DNA from: Catalinimonas sp038039535
GTDB taxonomy: Bacteria > Bacteroidota > Bacteroidia > Cytophagales > Cyclobacteriaceae
Assembly (NCBI RefSeq): GCF_038039535.1
Contig: NZ_JBBPHP010000001.1
Coordinates: 186,001 to 250,000 of the forward strand
Reading direction: 5' to 3'
DNA length: 64,000 bases
Of the stretch, positions 54,539 to 63,985 are shown in pieces. Every line of letters begins with the position of its first letter. Within the stretch, counting starts at the first letter, position 1. The translations under genes and the position numbers were made by a program. A model generated the notes under the pieces. It worked only from the letters and a program-made list of their open reading frames with translations, was not told the origin of the DNA and did no database searches.

Positions 54539-55348
54539 TTAGTCAGTGATATTTAGCGCTTTAAGTACATTTAAAGTAATTTCTTTTCTGGCTTTACCAA
54601 AACTCTCCTTAGCCTGAGGACTTTCAATATTGGTAGCAAAGTAGTATACATGATTATCTTTTTCCAGATAACCTACATACCAGCCTACATCTTTGGAATG
54701 TGAAGTATTATTCCAACCGGTTTTGCTGCTTAGTATAAAGTCATCATTTTTTTCTTCAACTAAAATTTTCTTGACGATTTTCATAGAACGCTCGGAAACA
54801 GGAAGCTGCATGTGATAGAGTTTTCTTAGAAAATCAATCTGCTGCTCCTGATTAATGCGTAGATTACCATCCAGCCAAAAAGAATTGTTTTCACTACCGC
54901 TGGGATCTTCATTGCCATATTTGATATCTGAGAGATACTGCTGATATTTTTCTTCAGGAATTTTTGAAGCGATCTGTATGTAGCAAGGTACACAAGACAA
55001 GCGGAAAGCATGCTGTAGGTCTAGGTCCTGATTCCAGGTCTCAACCGGCCAGCTTTCTCCATTCCAGTAGATCATGGAAGTTTCGTCTTGCAGAATTTTT
55101 TCTTCCAGAGCGATCAGTGTGTTAGGAATTTTAAAAGTAGAGGCGGGACTAAACGCTTCATTACATCTCCGGGTATTATAACGAATAAATTCATTCCTGG
55201 CCTCGTCATACAGGATGAAAGAGCCCTTGACCTCATAAGCATCAAAGTATTTTTGTAAATCCCTCTCCTGATTTCCCGTACAACTAAAAATACCAAGGTA
55301 AAGGAGAATAATGATTATGCTGCGAGGCATTTGCAAACGTACGATCAC
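54539..55348 (-). CDS. Class D beta-lactamase-type lipoprotein
   Basis: 269 residues from a GTG at 55348 that overlaps the serpin stop codon; an ATG at 55330 gives a shorter lipoprotein signal (LLYLGIFSC). The class D motifs occur at their standard positions: S70-T-F-K73, S118-C-V120, Y144-G-N and K209-T-G. Lys73 is carboxylated in known class D enzymes. Spectrum cannot be read from sequence. The close coupling to an upstream serpin lipoprotein is unusual. It may be a true resistance gene or a BlaR-sensor-like relative, but the absence of an added membrane domain favours an enzyme. Confidence 0.9.
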   Translation of the reverse strand: MIVRLQMPRSIIIILLYLGIFSCTGNQERDLQKYFDAYEVKGSFILYDEARNEFIRYNTRRCNEAFSPASTFKIPNTLIALEEKILQDETSMIYWNGESWPVETWNQDLDLQHAFRLSCVPCYIQIASKIPEEKYQQYLSDIKYGNEDPSGSENNSFWLDGNLRINQEQQIDFLRKLYHMQLPVSERSMKIVKKILVEEKNDDFILSSKTGWNNTSHSKDVGWYVGYLEKDNHVYYFATNIESPQAKESFGKARKEITLNVLKALNITD

Positions 55349-56577
55349 TCTTGTGCTACACCAGGGTTTTTGATAACTCCTGCATATAAAATCACCCCGG
55401 TATGTTGTTCACGAATGAAGAAAATAAACGGCCGGTTGATACGTACTACTGGAGTAGCAGCAGAAACGCTTGCTGCGGCTACGCGAGGCATAACCGTCTG
55501 TATGCCACTTTCATTTACTTCTATCCCAGCCTGATGGATCAAATCCGCAACTTTAATACGAGCGGTAGAGTCATTCAGAATGCCACTAAAATCTGCCTGA
55601 GCCGAAAAAGCATCTTTAATGCCTAAATTAGATAAAGGCTCTTTTAGATTGAGCTGTGAATTGACATTAAATTTGGGTAGGTATAGATGGTAATCGAGCG
55701 TGTCGGCTTGTTCAAGGCTCTGCTCTAAAGATTTTATACTTAAATTTTTAAGCTGGTCAGCGATGCTATCCCCCTGATGAGGCATCAGTATAGTCATGCT
55801 ATATTGCTTATTCCCATAAGGAATATCTATTAAGGTTTTTTGGGCATCCTGGTGGTAACGGTAAGCGGCCTGGTCGGTGAACATCATGGGTACGGTAACC
55901 TCCTTTTTGTCATTAAGGTAAAAAGTACCGGGTGCGGTATTTTCTTTGGCAAAAGGAAAAGTCCAGTATCCTTTGAGGTGGGTGGCACTGATCAAGTAGA
56001 GAGACTCATAAGGTATTAGAGCCGGAATTTTTGCCTCAACCTTTCCGGAAGTGTGTTCTTCAACCCATTTATTAATTGTCAGTGGCGCTTTGCGATCGTC
56101 AAAATCAAGGGCTTCCACCCCTGCACCATAGTATGCCATGATGATGTCGCTAAAGAGAGGACGTATATCAATTTCTTCTCTATGCCAAAGCGCATGCGCG
56201 GAAACAAACTGTACCTGATTATCTATGCTTCCCAGCAGCGTATTGAGGCTATTGTAAAGTTTGTTGACCTCTAAACGTTCCAGTACATCACATTGCTGTA
56301 CTTTTTGCATTTGAGCCAAAGTGTTACGCTCTGCCCCGTTGATGGCCATACTTAAATCCATATGGATGTAGTAAGGAGAGAAAAAGAGATTTTGTGAACC
56401 TTCCTGTACGAGTTCTTTGGTAAGATCCATAGCAAAACTATTGCTGGCATTCAGCAACTCTTTCTCTTCAATACTAAGCTTGCGTAGCTGTATTTCCTCT
56501 CTGGGAGCTACCTGATCCTGCTGGCAACTCCATAATGCCAAAAGCAAGCCGGTTAAAAGTAATAACTGTTTCTTCAT
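55345..56577 (-). CDS. Serpin-family protease inhibitor lipoprotein
   Basis: 410 residues from the ATG at 56577 (a longer frame exists). It carries a lipoprotein signal (LTGLLLALWSC). The serpin fold is clear: NSFAMDLTKEL, NLFFSPYYIHMDLSMAINGA, SATHLKGYWTFPF, GIEVNESGIQT hinge, and the shutter/FIFFIREQHTGVILYAGVIKNP end. The reactive loop region is VMPRVAAASVSAATPVV, with Ala/Ser/Val near P1, suggesting an elastase-like target. It probably protects the surface from host or own proteases. Cotranscribed with the beta-lactamase gene. Confidence 0.93.
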   Translation of the reverse strand: MKKQLLLLTGLLLALWSCQQDQVAPREEIQLRKLSIEEKELLNASNSFAMDLTKELVQEGSQNLFFSPYYIHMDLSMAINGAERNTLAQMQKVQQCDVLERLEVNKLYNSLNTLLGSIDNQVQFVSAHALWHREEIDIRPLFSDIIMAYYGAGVEALDFDDRKAPLTINKWVEEHTSGKVEAKIPALIPYESLYLISATHLKGYWTFPFAKENTAPGTFYLNDKKEVTVPMMFTDQAAYRYHQDAQKTLIDIPYGNKQYSMTILMPHQGDSIADQLKNLSIKSLEQSLEQADTLDYHLYLPKFNVNSQLNLKEPLSNLGIKDAFSAQADFSGILNDSTARIKVADLIHQAGIEVNESGIQTVMPRVAAASVSAATPVVRINRPFIFFIREQHTGVILYAGVIKNPGVAQE

Positions 56578-56677
56578 CAAAATCTTTACTTTACTTTTCT
56601 CACACACTCTGTCATGATAAATATATAAAATGATGAACGATAATCATAGCATTTTTTCAAGATAGTAAATGCTTAGT

Positions 56678-57550
56678 CTAGTGAAACTTAATACTATAGC
56701 TACATTCAAATCTCTGCTCAGATTCTAGCAGTTGTATTCCTTCTTTCTCGGTAAGCTCGCCTTCAAAGTCATTATTATCTGCTACGCCTAGCCAGGGTTC
56801 AATGCAGATAAAACCGGCTTTCTCTTTTTGCCATATACCTAGGTAAGGAAAGCCTGTCACCGACATTTCTACTAATTTTTCCCCACTGGAATGTACTACT
56901 AAACTTACCCATTTGGATTGGACACCCTTAAATACAATGGCATCATCTTCAAATAGTTTGGGGTGAAGCGGGAGTTTATGCTCATTTTCTAACAGTGCTC
57001 TGGTTTCTCCGGTGCGTAAACCATCCTTTATCAAATGTCTGTCTAGTGTTTCGGCTTGTTCAAATACCAGATGATACTCCTGCATCTGCTGATCAATAAT
57101 CCTGGGAGTAGCAAAAGCCGGATGAGCCCCAATGGAGAAAGGCATGGTCTGCTGATCTTTATTACTTACTGAGTAGGTAACTATAAGCTCATTTTCCTTA
57201 AGCTGATAGCTGATATCCAGCACAAAATTAAAGGGATACTTTTCCATAGTCTGATGGTCAGCTGTCAGGCCTAAGCTGATACGGAGCTTTTCCTGTTCTA
57301 CCAGACTAAAGTCACGATCACGAGCAAAGCCATGCTGCGACATCTTGTAGTTCTTACCTTCCAGGCGATACTGGTCATTCTTTAGCCGCCCTACGATGGG
57401 GAAAAGCACAGGTGCATGGCGTGCCCATACCTCAGGGTCAGCCTGCCATATGTATTCTCTGTCAGTTTTTTTATTTTTTACACTACAAAGCTCAGCTCCC
57501 TCACTCTTAATTTGTACGGTCCAGTTTTCGTTTTCCAGGATATAATTCAT
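56678..57550 (-). CDS. Aldose 1-epimerase-family (mutarotase-like) protein
   Basis: 290 residues, cytoplasmic. The galactose-mutarotase-like fold is indicated by AELCSVKNKKTDREYIW, HAPVLFPIVGRLKND, SQHGFARDRDF (catalytic-type His), FSIGAHPAF (second His) and ICIEPWLGVADN (Glu). The family interconverts sugar anomers; this LacX-like subgroup is of uncertain substrate. Downstream of the rluD-like gene on the same strand with 83 bases between. Confidence 0.85.
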   Translation of the reverse strand: MNYILENENWTVQIKSEGAELCSVKNKKTDREYIWQADPEVWARHAPVLFPIVGRLKNDQYRLEGKNYKMSQHGFARDRDFSLVEQEKLRISLGLTADHQTMEKYPFNFVLDISYQLKENELIVTYSVSNKDQQTMPFSIGAHPAFATPRIIDQQMQEYHLVFEQAETLDRHLIKDGLRTGETRALLENEHKLPLHPKLFEDDAIVFKGVQSKWVSLVVHSSGEKLVEMSVTGFPYLGIWQKEKAGFICIEPWLGVADNNDFEGELTEKEGIQLLESEQRFECSYSIKFH

Positions 57551-57633
57551 AACTATAGTTTAAAAAGTTAAAAAGCTATGTCTACCTTAACGCCCAATCT
57601 GTAATTAATAATTTTCCAGTTTGGAATTTGTTT

Positions 57634-58671
57634 TCAGGTATACTGCACATAGCGCTCCCATTTCTCAAGTACTTCTCTAAAATCGTCCGGCAGATCAGAC
57701 TCAAAATGCATTTTTTCTTTGGTAATCGGATGGATAAAGCCCAGGGACTTGGCATGTAAAGCCTGCCGGGGCATGAGCTTGAAGCAGTTTTCTACAAAGG
57801 CTTTGTATTTGGAGAACTTTGTACCTTTTAAAATCTGATCTCCTCCGTAGGTAGCATCATTAAAGAGGGGATGCCCTATGTATTTCATATGCGCTCTGAT
57901 CTGGTGTGTGCGGCCAGTTTCCAGTTTGCACTTGATTAAGGATACGTAGCGGAGGGTTTGTAAAACTTCGTAATGGGTAATGGCGGTACGACCAATATCG
58001 CCATCCGGAAAAGCCATGGTGATACGCCTGTCTTTGGGGCTGCGACCCAGGTTTACGTCAATGGTCCCCTTTTCTTCTTCAGGCTCTCCCCATACAATGG
58101 CGTAGTATACCCGGTCAATGCTGTGGTCAAAAAACTGTTTGGCCAGCCCGCTCATTGCCTGCTCACTTTTGGCAATCACCAGCAGCCCTGAGGTGTCTTT
58201 ATCAATACGATGTACCAGCCCGGGGCGCCCTTCATTTCCTTCCATAGTAGGCAATTGCTGAAAGTGATAAGTCAATGCGTTTACCAGCGTCCCAGACCAA
58301 TTATTATAGGCCGGATGTACCACCATGCCAGCATCTTTGTTGACAATCAATAGATGCTCATCTTCATAGACAATGTCTAGTGGAATATTTTCCGGCTTCA
58401 CCTCAGTATCTCGGGGTGGCTCGGGTAAAGAAATAGAAATTTCGTCTAGAGGATGTACCTTATAGTTAGGCTTGATGGTTTGTTTATTTACCAATACATA
58501 CTCACTTTTGATAGCATCCTGTACTTTATTTCGGCTCACATTGGGTAAGCGGTCCATCAGGTATTTATCTATTCTCACCAAAGATTGGTTAGCATCTACT
58601 TTGATAAAATGATGCTCAAATAATTCTTCCTGCTCCTGTTCCTCTTCTCCTTCTATATCGTTAAGTTTCAT
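57634..58671 (-). CDS. rluD: RluD-type 23S rRNA pseudouridine synthase
   Basis: 345 residues. An N-terminal S4 RNA-binding domain (about 25-85, VRIDKYLMDRLPNVSRNKVQ) is followed by the RluA-family catalytic domain with HRIDKDTSGLLVIAK, the catalytic Asp in that motif, and the RTHQIRAHMKYIGHPL motif. It isomerises uridines in 23S rRNA. Assignment to RluD rather than another RluA member rests on the S4 domain and length. Confidence 0.9.
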   Translation of the reverse strand: MKLNDIEGEEEQEQEELFEHHFIKVDANQSLVRIDKYLMDRLPNVSRNKVQDAIKSEYVLVNKQTIKPNYKVHPLDEISISLPEPPRDTEVKPENIPLDIVYEDEHLLIVNKDAGMVVHPAYNNWSGTLVNALTYHFQQLPTMEGNEGRPGLVHRIDKDTSGLLVIAKSEQAMSGLAKQFFDHSIDRVYYAIVWGEPEEEKGTIDVNLGRSPKDRRITMAFPDGDIGRTAITHYEVLQTLRYVSLIKCKLETGRTHQIRAHMKYIGHPLFNDATYGGDQILKGTKFSKYKAFVENCFKLMPRQALHAKSLGFIHPITKEKMHFESDLPDDFREVLEKWERYVQYT

Positions 58672-58829
58672 ATTGCTTTAGTTTAAGGCTGCAAGTTACG
58701 TAATCTTCAGTTAGTTATGCCTTTTGGCATTGCGACTTAGCGTGTTGATAATAAATTATCGCTTTACTGCTTATTTCTTAAATTTTGAAGTTAGACTTAT
58801 GTTTAAGAAATGCGATAAATTTACTGTCT

Positions 58830-59762
58830 ATGCAGTTAGATGATATTCCTGAAATTAAAGTACAAAAGATAAGTGATAAGTTTTTGGATGAGCATCAGGT
58901 TCAGCTAGACATTCTCCGCTTAGATCAAATTCATCCGCATATTTCCGGTAACAAATGGTTTAAGTTAAAATATAATCTACTTGAAGCCCGGAAAAAAGGC
59001 TATGACACACTGCTTACTTTTGGCGGAGCATTTTCCAATCATTTGTACGCTACCGCCGCTGCCGGAAAAGAAGATAGCTTTAAAACTATTGGTGTCGTAC
59101 GCGGTGAAAAAGTGTTGCCGCTCAATACTACACTGGCTTTTGCTGAAGCACAAGACATGCAACTAGAATTTATCAGTCGTAGTGATTATCAGCATAAAGG
59201 AGAAGCTACATTTCAGAAAGAGCTACAGAAGAAGTTTGGTGACTGCTTCATCATTCCCGAAGGAGGCTCTAATGCTTTAGCAGTAAAAGGGTGTACTGAG
59301 ATTGTTCAAACGCCTGAAAATTACGACTATATCTGTTGCAGTGCAGGGACCGGAGGTACGTTAGCGGGCATCATAGAGAAGGCAAAAAATAAGGCTCAGG
59401 TGCTAGGTTTCTCAGCGCTGAAAGGAGGAAGTTTTTTATATGATGAAATTAATAGGCTTACACAAGCGTATAGTGGCAACCAATATGAAAATTATCAAAT
59501 TGTAGAAGATTATCATTTTGGAGGCTATGCCAAGGCGAATACTGAGCTTGTTAATTTTATCAATGAGTTCAAAAGAGAGCAGGAGATACTTTTGGACCCT
59601 ATTTATACCGGCAAAATGATCTATGGCATCATGGATATGATCAACAAAGGCTACTTCAAGCTTGGCAGTAAGATTTTGGCTATTCATAGCGGGGGCTTAC
59701 AGGGAATTATCGGTTTCAACGAGCGCTATCTGAAAAAAAATCTTCGTATTTTAGTCAGTTAG
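58830..59762 (+). CDS. PLP-dependent D-cysteine desulfhydrase / ACC deaminase-family enzyme
   Basis: 310 residues from the ATG at 58830 (a TTG at 58785 is less likely). The lysine that binds PLP is in SGNKWFKLKYNL; TFGGAFSNHLYATAAAG, IIPEGGSNALAVKGCTEI and CCSAGTGGTLAGI are the cofactor-binding segments. The family covers D-cysteine desulfhydrase, ACC deaminase and other beta-replacing enzymes; which applies is not decided here. Cytoplasmic, apparently monocistronic. Confidence 0.85.
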   Translation: MQLDDIPEIKVQKISDKFLDEHQVQLDILRLDQIHPHISGNKWFKLKYNLLEARKKGYDTLLTFGGAFSNHLYATAAAGKEDSFKTIGVVRGEKVLPLNTTLAFAEAQDMQLEFISRSDYQHKGEATFQKELQKKFGDCFIIPEGGSNALAVKGCTEIVQTPENYDYICCSAGTGGTLAGIIEKAKNKAQVLGFSALKGGSFLYDEINRLTQAYSGNQYENYQIVEDYHFGGYAKANTELVNFINEFKREQEILLDPIYTGKMIYGIMDMINKGYFKLGSKILAIHSGGLQGIIGFNERYLKKNLRILVS

Positions 59763-59804
59763 TGTTTACCTCAATCTTCAAATACTTATTAATCGGAAAA
59801 AAGT

Positions 59805-60518
59805 ATGAAAAAACTACTCCCTATCTTATTCCTGACCTTGTTTGCCTTTGCAGAAGTAGAAGCTCAGTGCGGAAATTCCTTCTACCGCCTCCAAGAAGGC
59901 ACTGAGTTTGAAATGACAACTTATGATAAGAAAGATCGTCCGCAAAGCCGTACAGTCAATGTCATTAGTGACATAAGTGAAAATAATGGTGTGTATGAAG
60001 CTACCTTCAAAAGTAAAATCTATGACAAAAAAGATAAACTGGTGACGGAAGGAGAATTTGTCATCCTTTGTGAAGGAAATACACTAAAGATTGATATGCA
60101 GCGCATGCTTAACTCTATGGAGCAGATGCAGGCTTATGAAAACATGGAAGTAGAGGCAGAAGGAGATTTTATGGAACTGCCTTCTGATCTGGAAGTAGGC
60201 CAAAGTCTATCTGATGCGCATACCACTATGACGGTAAAAATGGGCGAAGCCAATGCCACTATGAGTAAAATAGATATTGACATCAATAACCGTAAAGTAG
60301 AAGCTCAGGAAGATATTACGACCCCAGCCGGTACGTTTAATTGCTACAAAATCTCTTATAATACCGATATGGATATGAAAGTCATGGGTTTTGGTAATAA
60401 AAGTTCTTATGGCAATGCCGAATGGATAGCCGAAAATGTAGGCACAGTGCGATCTGAGAACTATGATAAGAAAGGAAATCTGAACTCTTATACGCTGCTT
60501 ACGGCTTATAAAGAATAA
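59805..60518 (+). CDS. Secreted protein of TapB/DUF3108-like type
   Basis: 237 residues with a signal peptide (ending EVEAQ). The body has the pattern of DUF3108-like beta proteins: an edge FEMTTYDKKDRPQSRTVNVI, a repeated DKKDK/DKKGN hairpin, and ITTPAGTFNCYKISYN followed by WIAENVGTVRSE. Members are found in lipid or outer-membrane maintenance, but the role here is unclear. It ends before a bidirectional terminator. Confidence 0.7.
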   Translation: MKKLLPILFLTLFAFAEVEAQCGNSFYRLQEGTEFEMTTYDKKDRPQSRTVNVISDISENNGVYEATFKSKIYDKKDKLVTEGEFVILCEGNTLKIDMQRMLNSMEQMQAYENMEVEAEGDFMELPSDLEVGQSLSDAHTTMTVKMGEANATMSKIDIDINNRKVEAQEDITTPAGTFNCYKISYNTDMDMKVMGFGNKSSYGNAEWIAENVGTVRSENYDKKGNLNSYTLLTAYKE

Positions 60519-60523
60519 AAAAA

Positions 60524-60544
60524 GCTGGGACTTTTGGTCCCAGC
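60524..60544. terminator. Bidirectional terminator
   Basis: Perfect eight-base arms GCTGGGAC and GTCCCAGC with a TTTTG loop. On the minus strand it is followed by a run of T (the A-run at 60517-60523), and it serves the gene at 60556-61158. The plus side has a weaker T-rich tail for the gene at 59805-60518. Confidence 0.8.
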
Positions 60545-60555
60545 CATCTCTTATT

Positions 60556-61158
60556 TTATTTCCTCACCAAAGGGAGGTACCTGCTCAGATTGGTCTTCGG
60601 CCTTTCCACCACGATATCATCATCACTTACACGTTTTACGCCTTCTACTGTATAGTAAGCATCTGGCTGATAATAGCGAACTACTTTTAGGTAAGAATCC
60701 AATTTACTACGAGGTACTACCGTAAATATGATGTTGGCATTACCTTCATGGTCCATGGCTTCTACACTATTGTAGCGATATCCTTTATCCACCAGCCAGC
60801 CAATGAGTTCACTCACATCGGATTTGCTGATGACTCTTACCACCATACGGCCCATCGCTATTTTTTCCTCAATACGCATCCCGATGAAAGTACCGGTAGC
60901 GTAGCCGCTGGCATAAGCCAGATATGACCATACATTACTGATGTTCTGAATAATTTGCCCTATAGCCAGCAACCATATCAAAGATTCAAAAAAGCCTAAC
61001 ACGGGAGCCCAACGCTTGGCTCCGTTCATGATATACATGACACGCAAAGTAGACATTGAGACATCAGTGACCCTGGCCATAAAAATAAGCAAGGGTAGTA
61101 TCAGATAATTAAAGAGTTGGGGGCTAATTCCCAATGCGTTGACAATAAATGTTTCCAA
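60556..61158 (-). CDS. UPF0316/DUF2179 membrane protein
   Basis: 200 residues from a TTG start (no upstream ATG in frame). Three membrane segments in the first 100 residues (LILPLLIFMARVTDVSMSTLRV, VLGFFESLIWLLAIGQII, YLAYASGYATGTFIGM) are followed by a soluble DUF2179 domain (about 105-185, RMVVRVISKSDVSELIGW ... FTVVPRSKLDSYLKVVRYY). The family is widespread and its function is unknown. It lies downstream of radA on the same strand. Confidence 0.85.
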   Translation of the reverse strand: METFIVNALGISPQLFNYLILPLLIFMARVTDVSMSTLRVMYIMNGAKRWAPVLGFFESLIWLLAIGQIIQNISNVWSYLAYASGYATGTFIGMRIEEKIAMGRMVVRVISKSDVSELIGWLVDKGYRYNSVEAMDHEGNANIIFTVVPRSKLDSYLKVVRYYQPDAYYTVEGVKRVSDDDIVVERPKTNLSRYLPLVRK

Positions 61159-61259
61159 TTTTTATGTTAAAGTTTCAGTAAAAATCGGAACGCAATTTTG
61201 GGGCTAAAGATGCCAGCTAGCCAAATTTTATTTTGTGCGAAAACTGATCAAAAATTACC

Positions 61260-62651
61260 TCACTCCAGCAACTGTCTGATCATATCTTCCAGCTTGCTGT
61301 AAGCGTGGATTTTGATATTAAATTTCTTAGTATCCACGCCTTTTAAGCTGAATTTAGACACATAAATTTCTTCAAAACCCAGCTTCTCCGCTTCGCTAAT
61401 ACGATTTTCTACCCGATTGATTGCGCGAATTTCTCCTCCTAAACCTACCTCTGCAGCAAAACATATTCTACTGGAAATAGGTACATCCAGAAAAGAAGAA
61501 ACAATAGAAGCACATACGGCAAGGTCAATAGCCGGGTCCTCTACCTTTAGTCCGCCCGCAATATTCAGAAAGACATCCTGCACGCCTAAGCGATAACCCG
61601 CACGTTTTTCTAGCACTGCCAGCAACATATTGAGGCGCTTGGCATCAAAACCAGTAGAACTTCGTTGTGGTGTACCGTAAGTAGCCGAGCTCACCAAAGA
61701 TTGTATCTCTATTAAAAGAGGGCGATTGCCTTCCAGTGTAGCGCCTACTGTAATGCCGCTCAGCTCTCCTTCTCTCTGGGTGATTAAAATCTCGGAAGGG
61801 TTAGAGACCTGGCGTAAGCCAGTATCCGTCATTTCATAAATTCCCAGTTCGGAGGTGGAGCCAAATCGGTTCTTGATGGTCCGCAGTATGCGGTAAGCCA
61901 TATGCCGGTCTCCTTCAAACTGCAAAACGGTATCTACCATATGTTCCAGTACCTTGGGACCAGCAATATTACCCTCTTTGTTGATATGGCCGATCAGGAA
62001 AACCGGAATATTGCTCTCCTTTGCAAATTTCATCAACTCAGCCGTACACTCTCGCACCTGTGATACACTACCGGCAGCAGACTCTACGTATTCAGACTGC
62101 AAAGTCTGTATGGAATCTACAATCATCAGGTTGGGCTGAAGTTGTTCTGCCTGCTGAAAAATTTGTGCGGTTGAAGTTTCTCCTAACACATAGCAGTGCT
62201 CCATATTGCCATTAAGTTGAGGATGATTGAGCATGCGCTCCGCTCGCATTTTGATCTGCTGATCGCTTTCTTCACCGGAAATATAAAGTACTTTATGTTG
62301 CTTAAGTTGCAGGGCTATTTGTAGCATCAGTGTGGATTTGCCGATCCCTGGTTCTCCGCCAATCAATACCAGGGAACCGGGCATGATGCCTCCACCCAAA
62401 ACCCGGTTGAGTTCTGCATCCTGCGTATTGGTACGGCTTTCCTGTTTAAAATCTATTTCATTGAGCAGGCGCGGCCGACTGCTACTCCCCTTAGTTTTTG
62501 AGCTGCTTTGCCAGCCAACAGAGCGTGTGGTTTTGCTAATGATTTCCTCTACATAAGTATTCCATTCTCCACAGGCATCGCACTTTCCCTGCCATTTGGG
62601 AGAAGAATTGCCACAGTTCTGGCAAACATATACTGTTTTAGTTTTAGCCAC
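61260..62651 (-). CDS. radA: DNA repair protein RadA
   Basis: 463 residues, starting at GTG 62651. N-terminal C4 zinc finger (CQNCGNSSPKWQGKCDACGEW, two CxxC pairs), a RecA-like ATPase with Walker A GGEPGIGKST and Walker B LMIVDSIQT, and the RadA-specific KNRFGSTSE motif, ending in a Lon-like domain with GLKVEDPAIDLAV. It promotes branch migration during recombination. Standard length and complete. Confidence 0.97.
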   Translation of the reverse strand: MAKTKTVYVCQNCGNSSPKWQGKCDACGEWNTYVEEIISKTTRSVGWQSSSKTKGSSSRPRLLNEIDFKQESRTNTQDAELNRVLGGGIMPGSLVLIGGEPGIGKSTLMLQIALQLKQHKVLYISGEESDQQIKMRAERMLNHPQLNGNMEHCYVLGETSTAQIFQQAEQLQPNLMIVDSIQTLQSEYVESAAGSVSQVRECTAELMKFAKESNIPVFLIGHINKEGNIAGPKVLEHMVDTVLQFEGDRHMAYRILRTIKNRFGSTSELGIYEMTDTGLRQVSNPSEILITQREGELSGITVGATLEGNRPLLIEIQSLVSSATYGTPQRSSTGFDAKRLNMLLAVLEKRAGYRLGVQDVFLNIAGGLKVEDPAIDLAVCASIVSSFLDVPISSRICFAAEVGLGGEIRAINRVENRISEAEKLGFEEIYVSKFSLKGVDTKKFNIKIHAYSKLEDMIRQLLE

Positions 62652-62848
62652 TTTGTTATTAGTGTTATAGTTCTGGATGTTAAAGTGTTAGGGTGAAAGG
62701 TGTTTAGGTTTCAGCTACAATAAGCTTGAGCACTAAAAACCATAACACCATAGTACCATAACACTATCTACGCATAGTTAACAAATATTGAAATAAAACC
62801 TTCCTCTAAAATCATAAGAACAACTGCCTTATTTTTAGTTTATACAAC

Positions 62849-63985
62849 ATGCCTTCATTTATCAACGCCATAGGAACAGCAGTTCCCCGGCACAAAATAG
62901 AGCAGTCTAGCATTGTCAAATTTATGACAAAAGCCCATCAGATGGATACTGAGGAAGAACAGAGGCTCAAAGCCCTCTATCGTGCCTCAGGAATTAAATA
63001 CCGCCACTCAGTATTACCTGATTTCGGACTTACCCAGGATTTTAGTTTTTTTCCGGATGATGAGGACCTGGAACCCTTCCCAAGCATTGGGCAGCGGATG
63101 GAGTTGTACAGAGAAGAAGCTTTGAAGCTTAGCCTGCAAGCGGTAGAAAACTGCTTGTGCTCACAGAGTATTATCCAAACGAAAGAGATTACACATCTTA
63201 TCATGGTTAGCTGTACTGGCATGTATGCGCCAGGTATAGACATTGAATTAGTGAATAAGCTTGAATTGCCGGGTAGTGTACAACGCTCATGTATTAATTT
63301 CATGGGTTGTTATGCCGCATTCAATGCACTCAAAGTAGCCGACCACATTATCAGCTCAGTTCCTCATGCAAAAGTATTGGTGGTGTGTACAGAGCTATGT
63401 ACGATTCATTTTCAAAAGAAAAAAGACGAAGATACACTACTGGCGAATGCACTTTTTGCCGATGGTTCCGCAGCAGTATTGCTCAGTGGTCAAGCTGAAG
63501 AAGGAAAAGTCCAACTGGCTTTGGAACAGTTCTATTGCGATTTGGCTCCTGAAGGTAAAGAAGATATGGCCTGGCACATTGGTGACTTTGGGTTTGAAAT
63601 GAAATTGTCTGCCTATGTTCCGGAAGTCATTCGTAAGGGTATCCGGCAGTTGACTGAACGTTTAGTCAGTCAGCTTTCACTGGAAAATGTAGCCTTTGAC
63701 GAGGAGGAAAGGGATAAGATTGCGGATTACTTTGCTATTCACCCTGGAGGGAAGCGCATACTTCAGGTCATAGAAGAGCAGCTTGATTTATCGGCGGAAG
63801 ATAACCGCTATGCCTACCGCATCTTACGGGAGTTTGGTAATATGTCATCACCGACCATCCTTTTTGTACTCAAGAGTTTACTGAATGATTTAACCGCAAG
63901 CGCCCACGATAAACAGGTGCTAAGCTTTGCCTTCGGCCCTGGCCTCACCCTGGAGAGTATGCTGCTGCGTATTCATTCTCTATGA
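62849..63985 (+). CDS. Type III polyketide synthase
   Basis: 378 residues, the family's usual size. The catalytic triad is visible: Cys154 (FMGCYAAF), His298 (FAIHPGGK) and Asn331 (GNMSSPT); the gatekeeper-like SCTGMYAPGID segment is present. It condenses malonyl-CoA onto an acyl starter. Such genes in Bacteroidota usually sit with a methyltransferase and an oxidoreductase that modify the product; those would lie to the right of the window. The product is not known. Confidence 0.9.
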   Translation: MPSFINAIGTAVPRHKIEQSSIVKFMTKAHQMDTEEEQRLKALYRASGIKYRHSVLPDFGLTQDFSFFPDDEDLEPFPSIGQRMELYREEALKLSLQAVENCLCSQSIIQTKEITHLIMVSCTGMYAPGIDIELVNKLELPGSVQRSCINFMGCYAAFNALKVADHIISSVPHAKVLVVCTELCTIHFQKKKDEDTLLANALFADGSAAVLLSGQAEEGKVQLALEQFYCDLAPEGKEDMAWHIGDFGFEMKLSAYVPEVIRKGIRQLTERLVSQLSLENVAFDEEERDKIADYFAIHPGGKRILQVIEEQLDLSAEDNRYAYRILREFGNMSSPTILFVLKSLLNDLTASAHDKQVLSFAFGPGLTLESMLLRIHSL

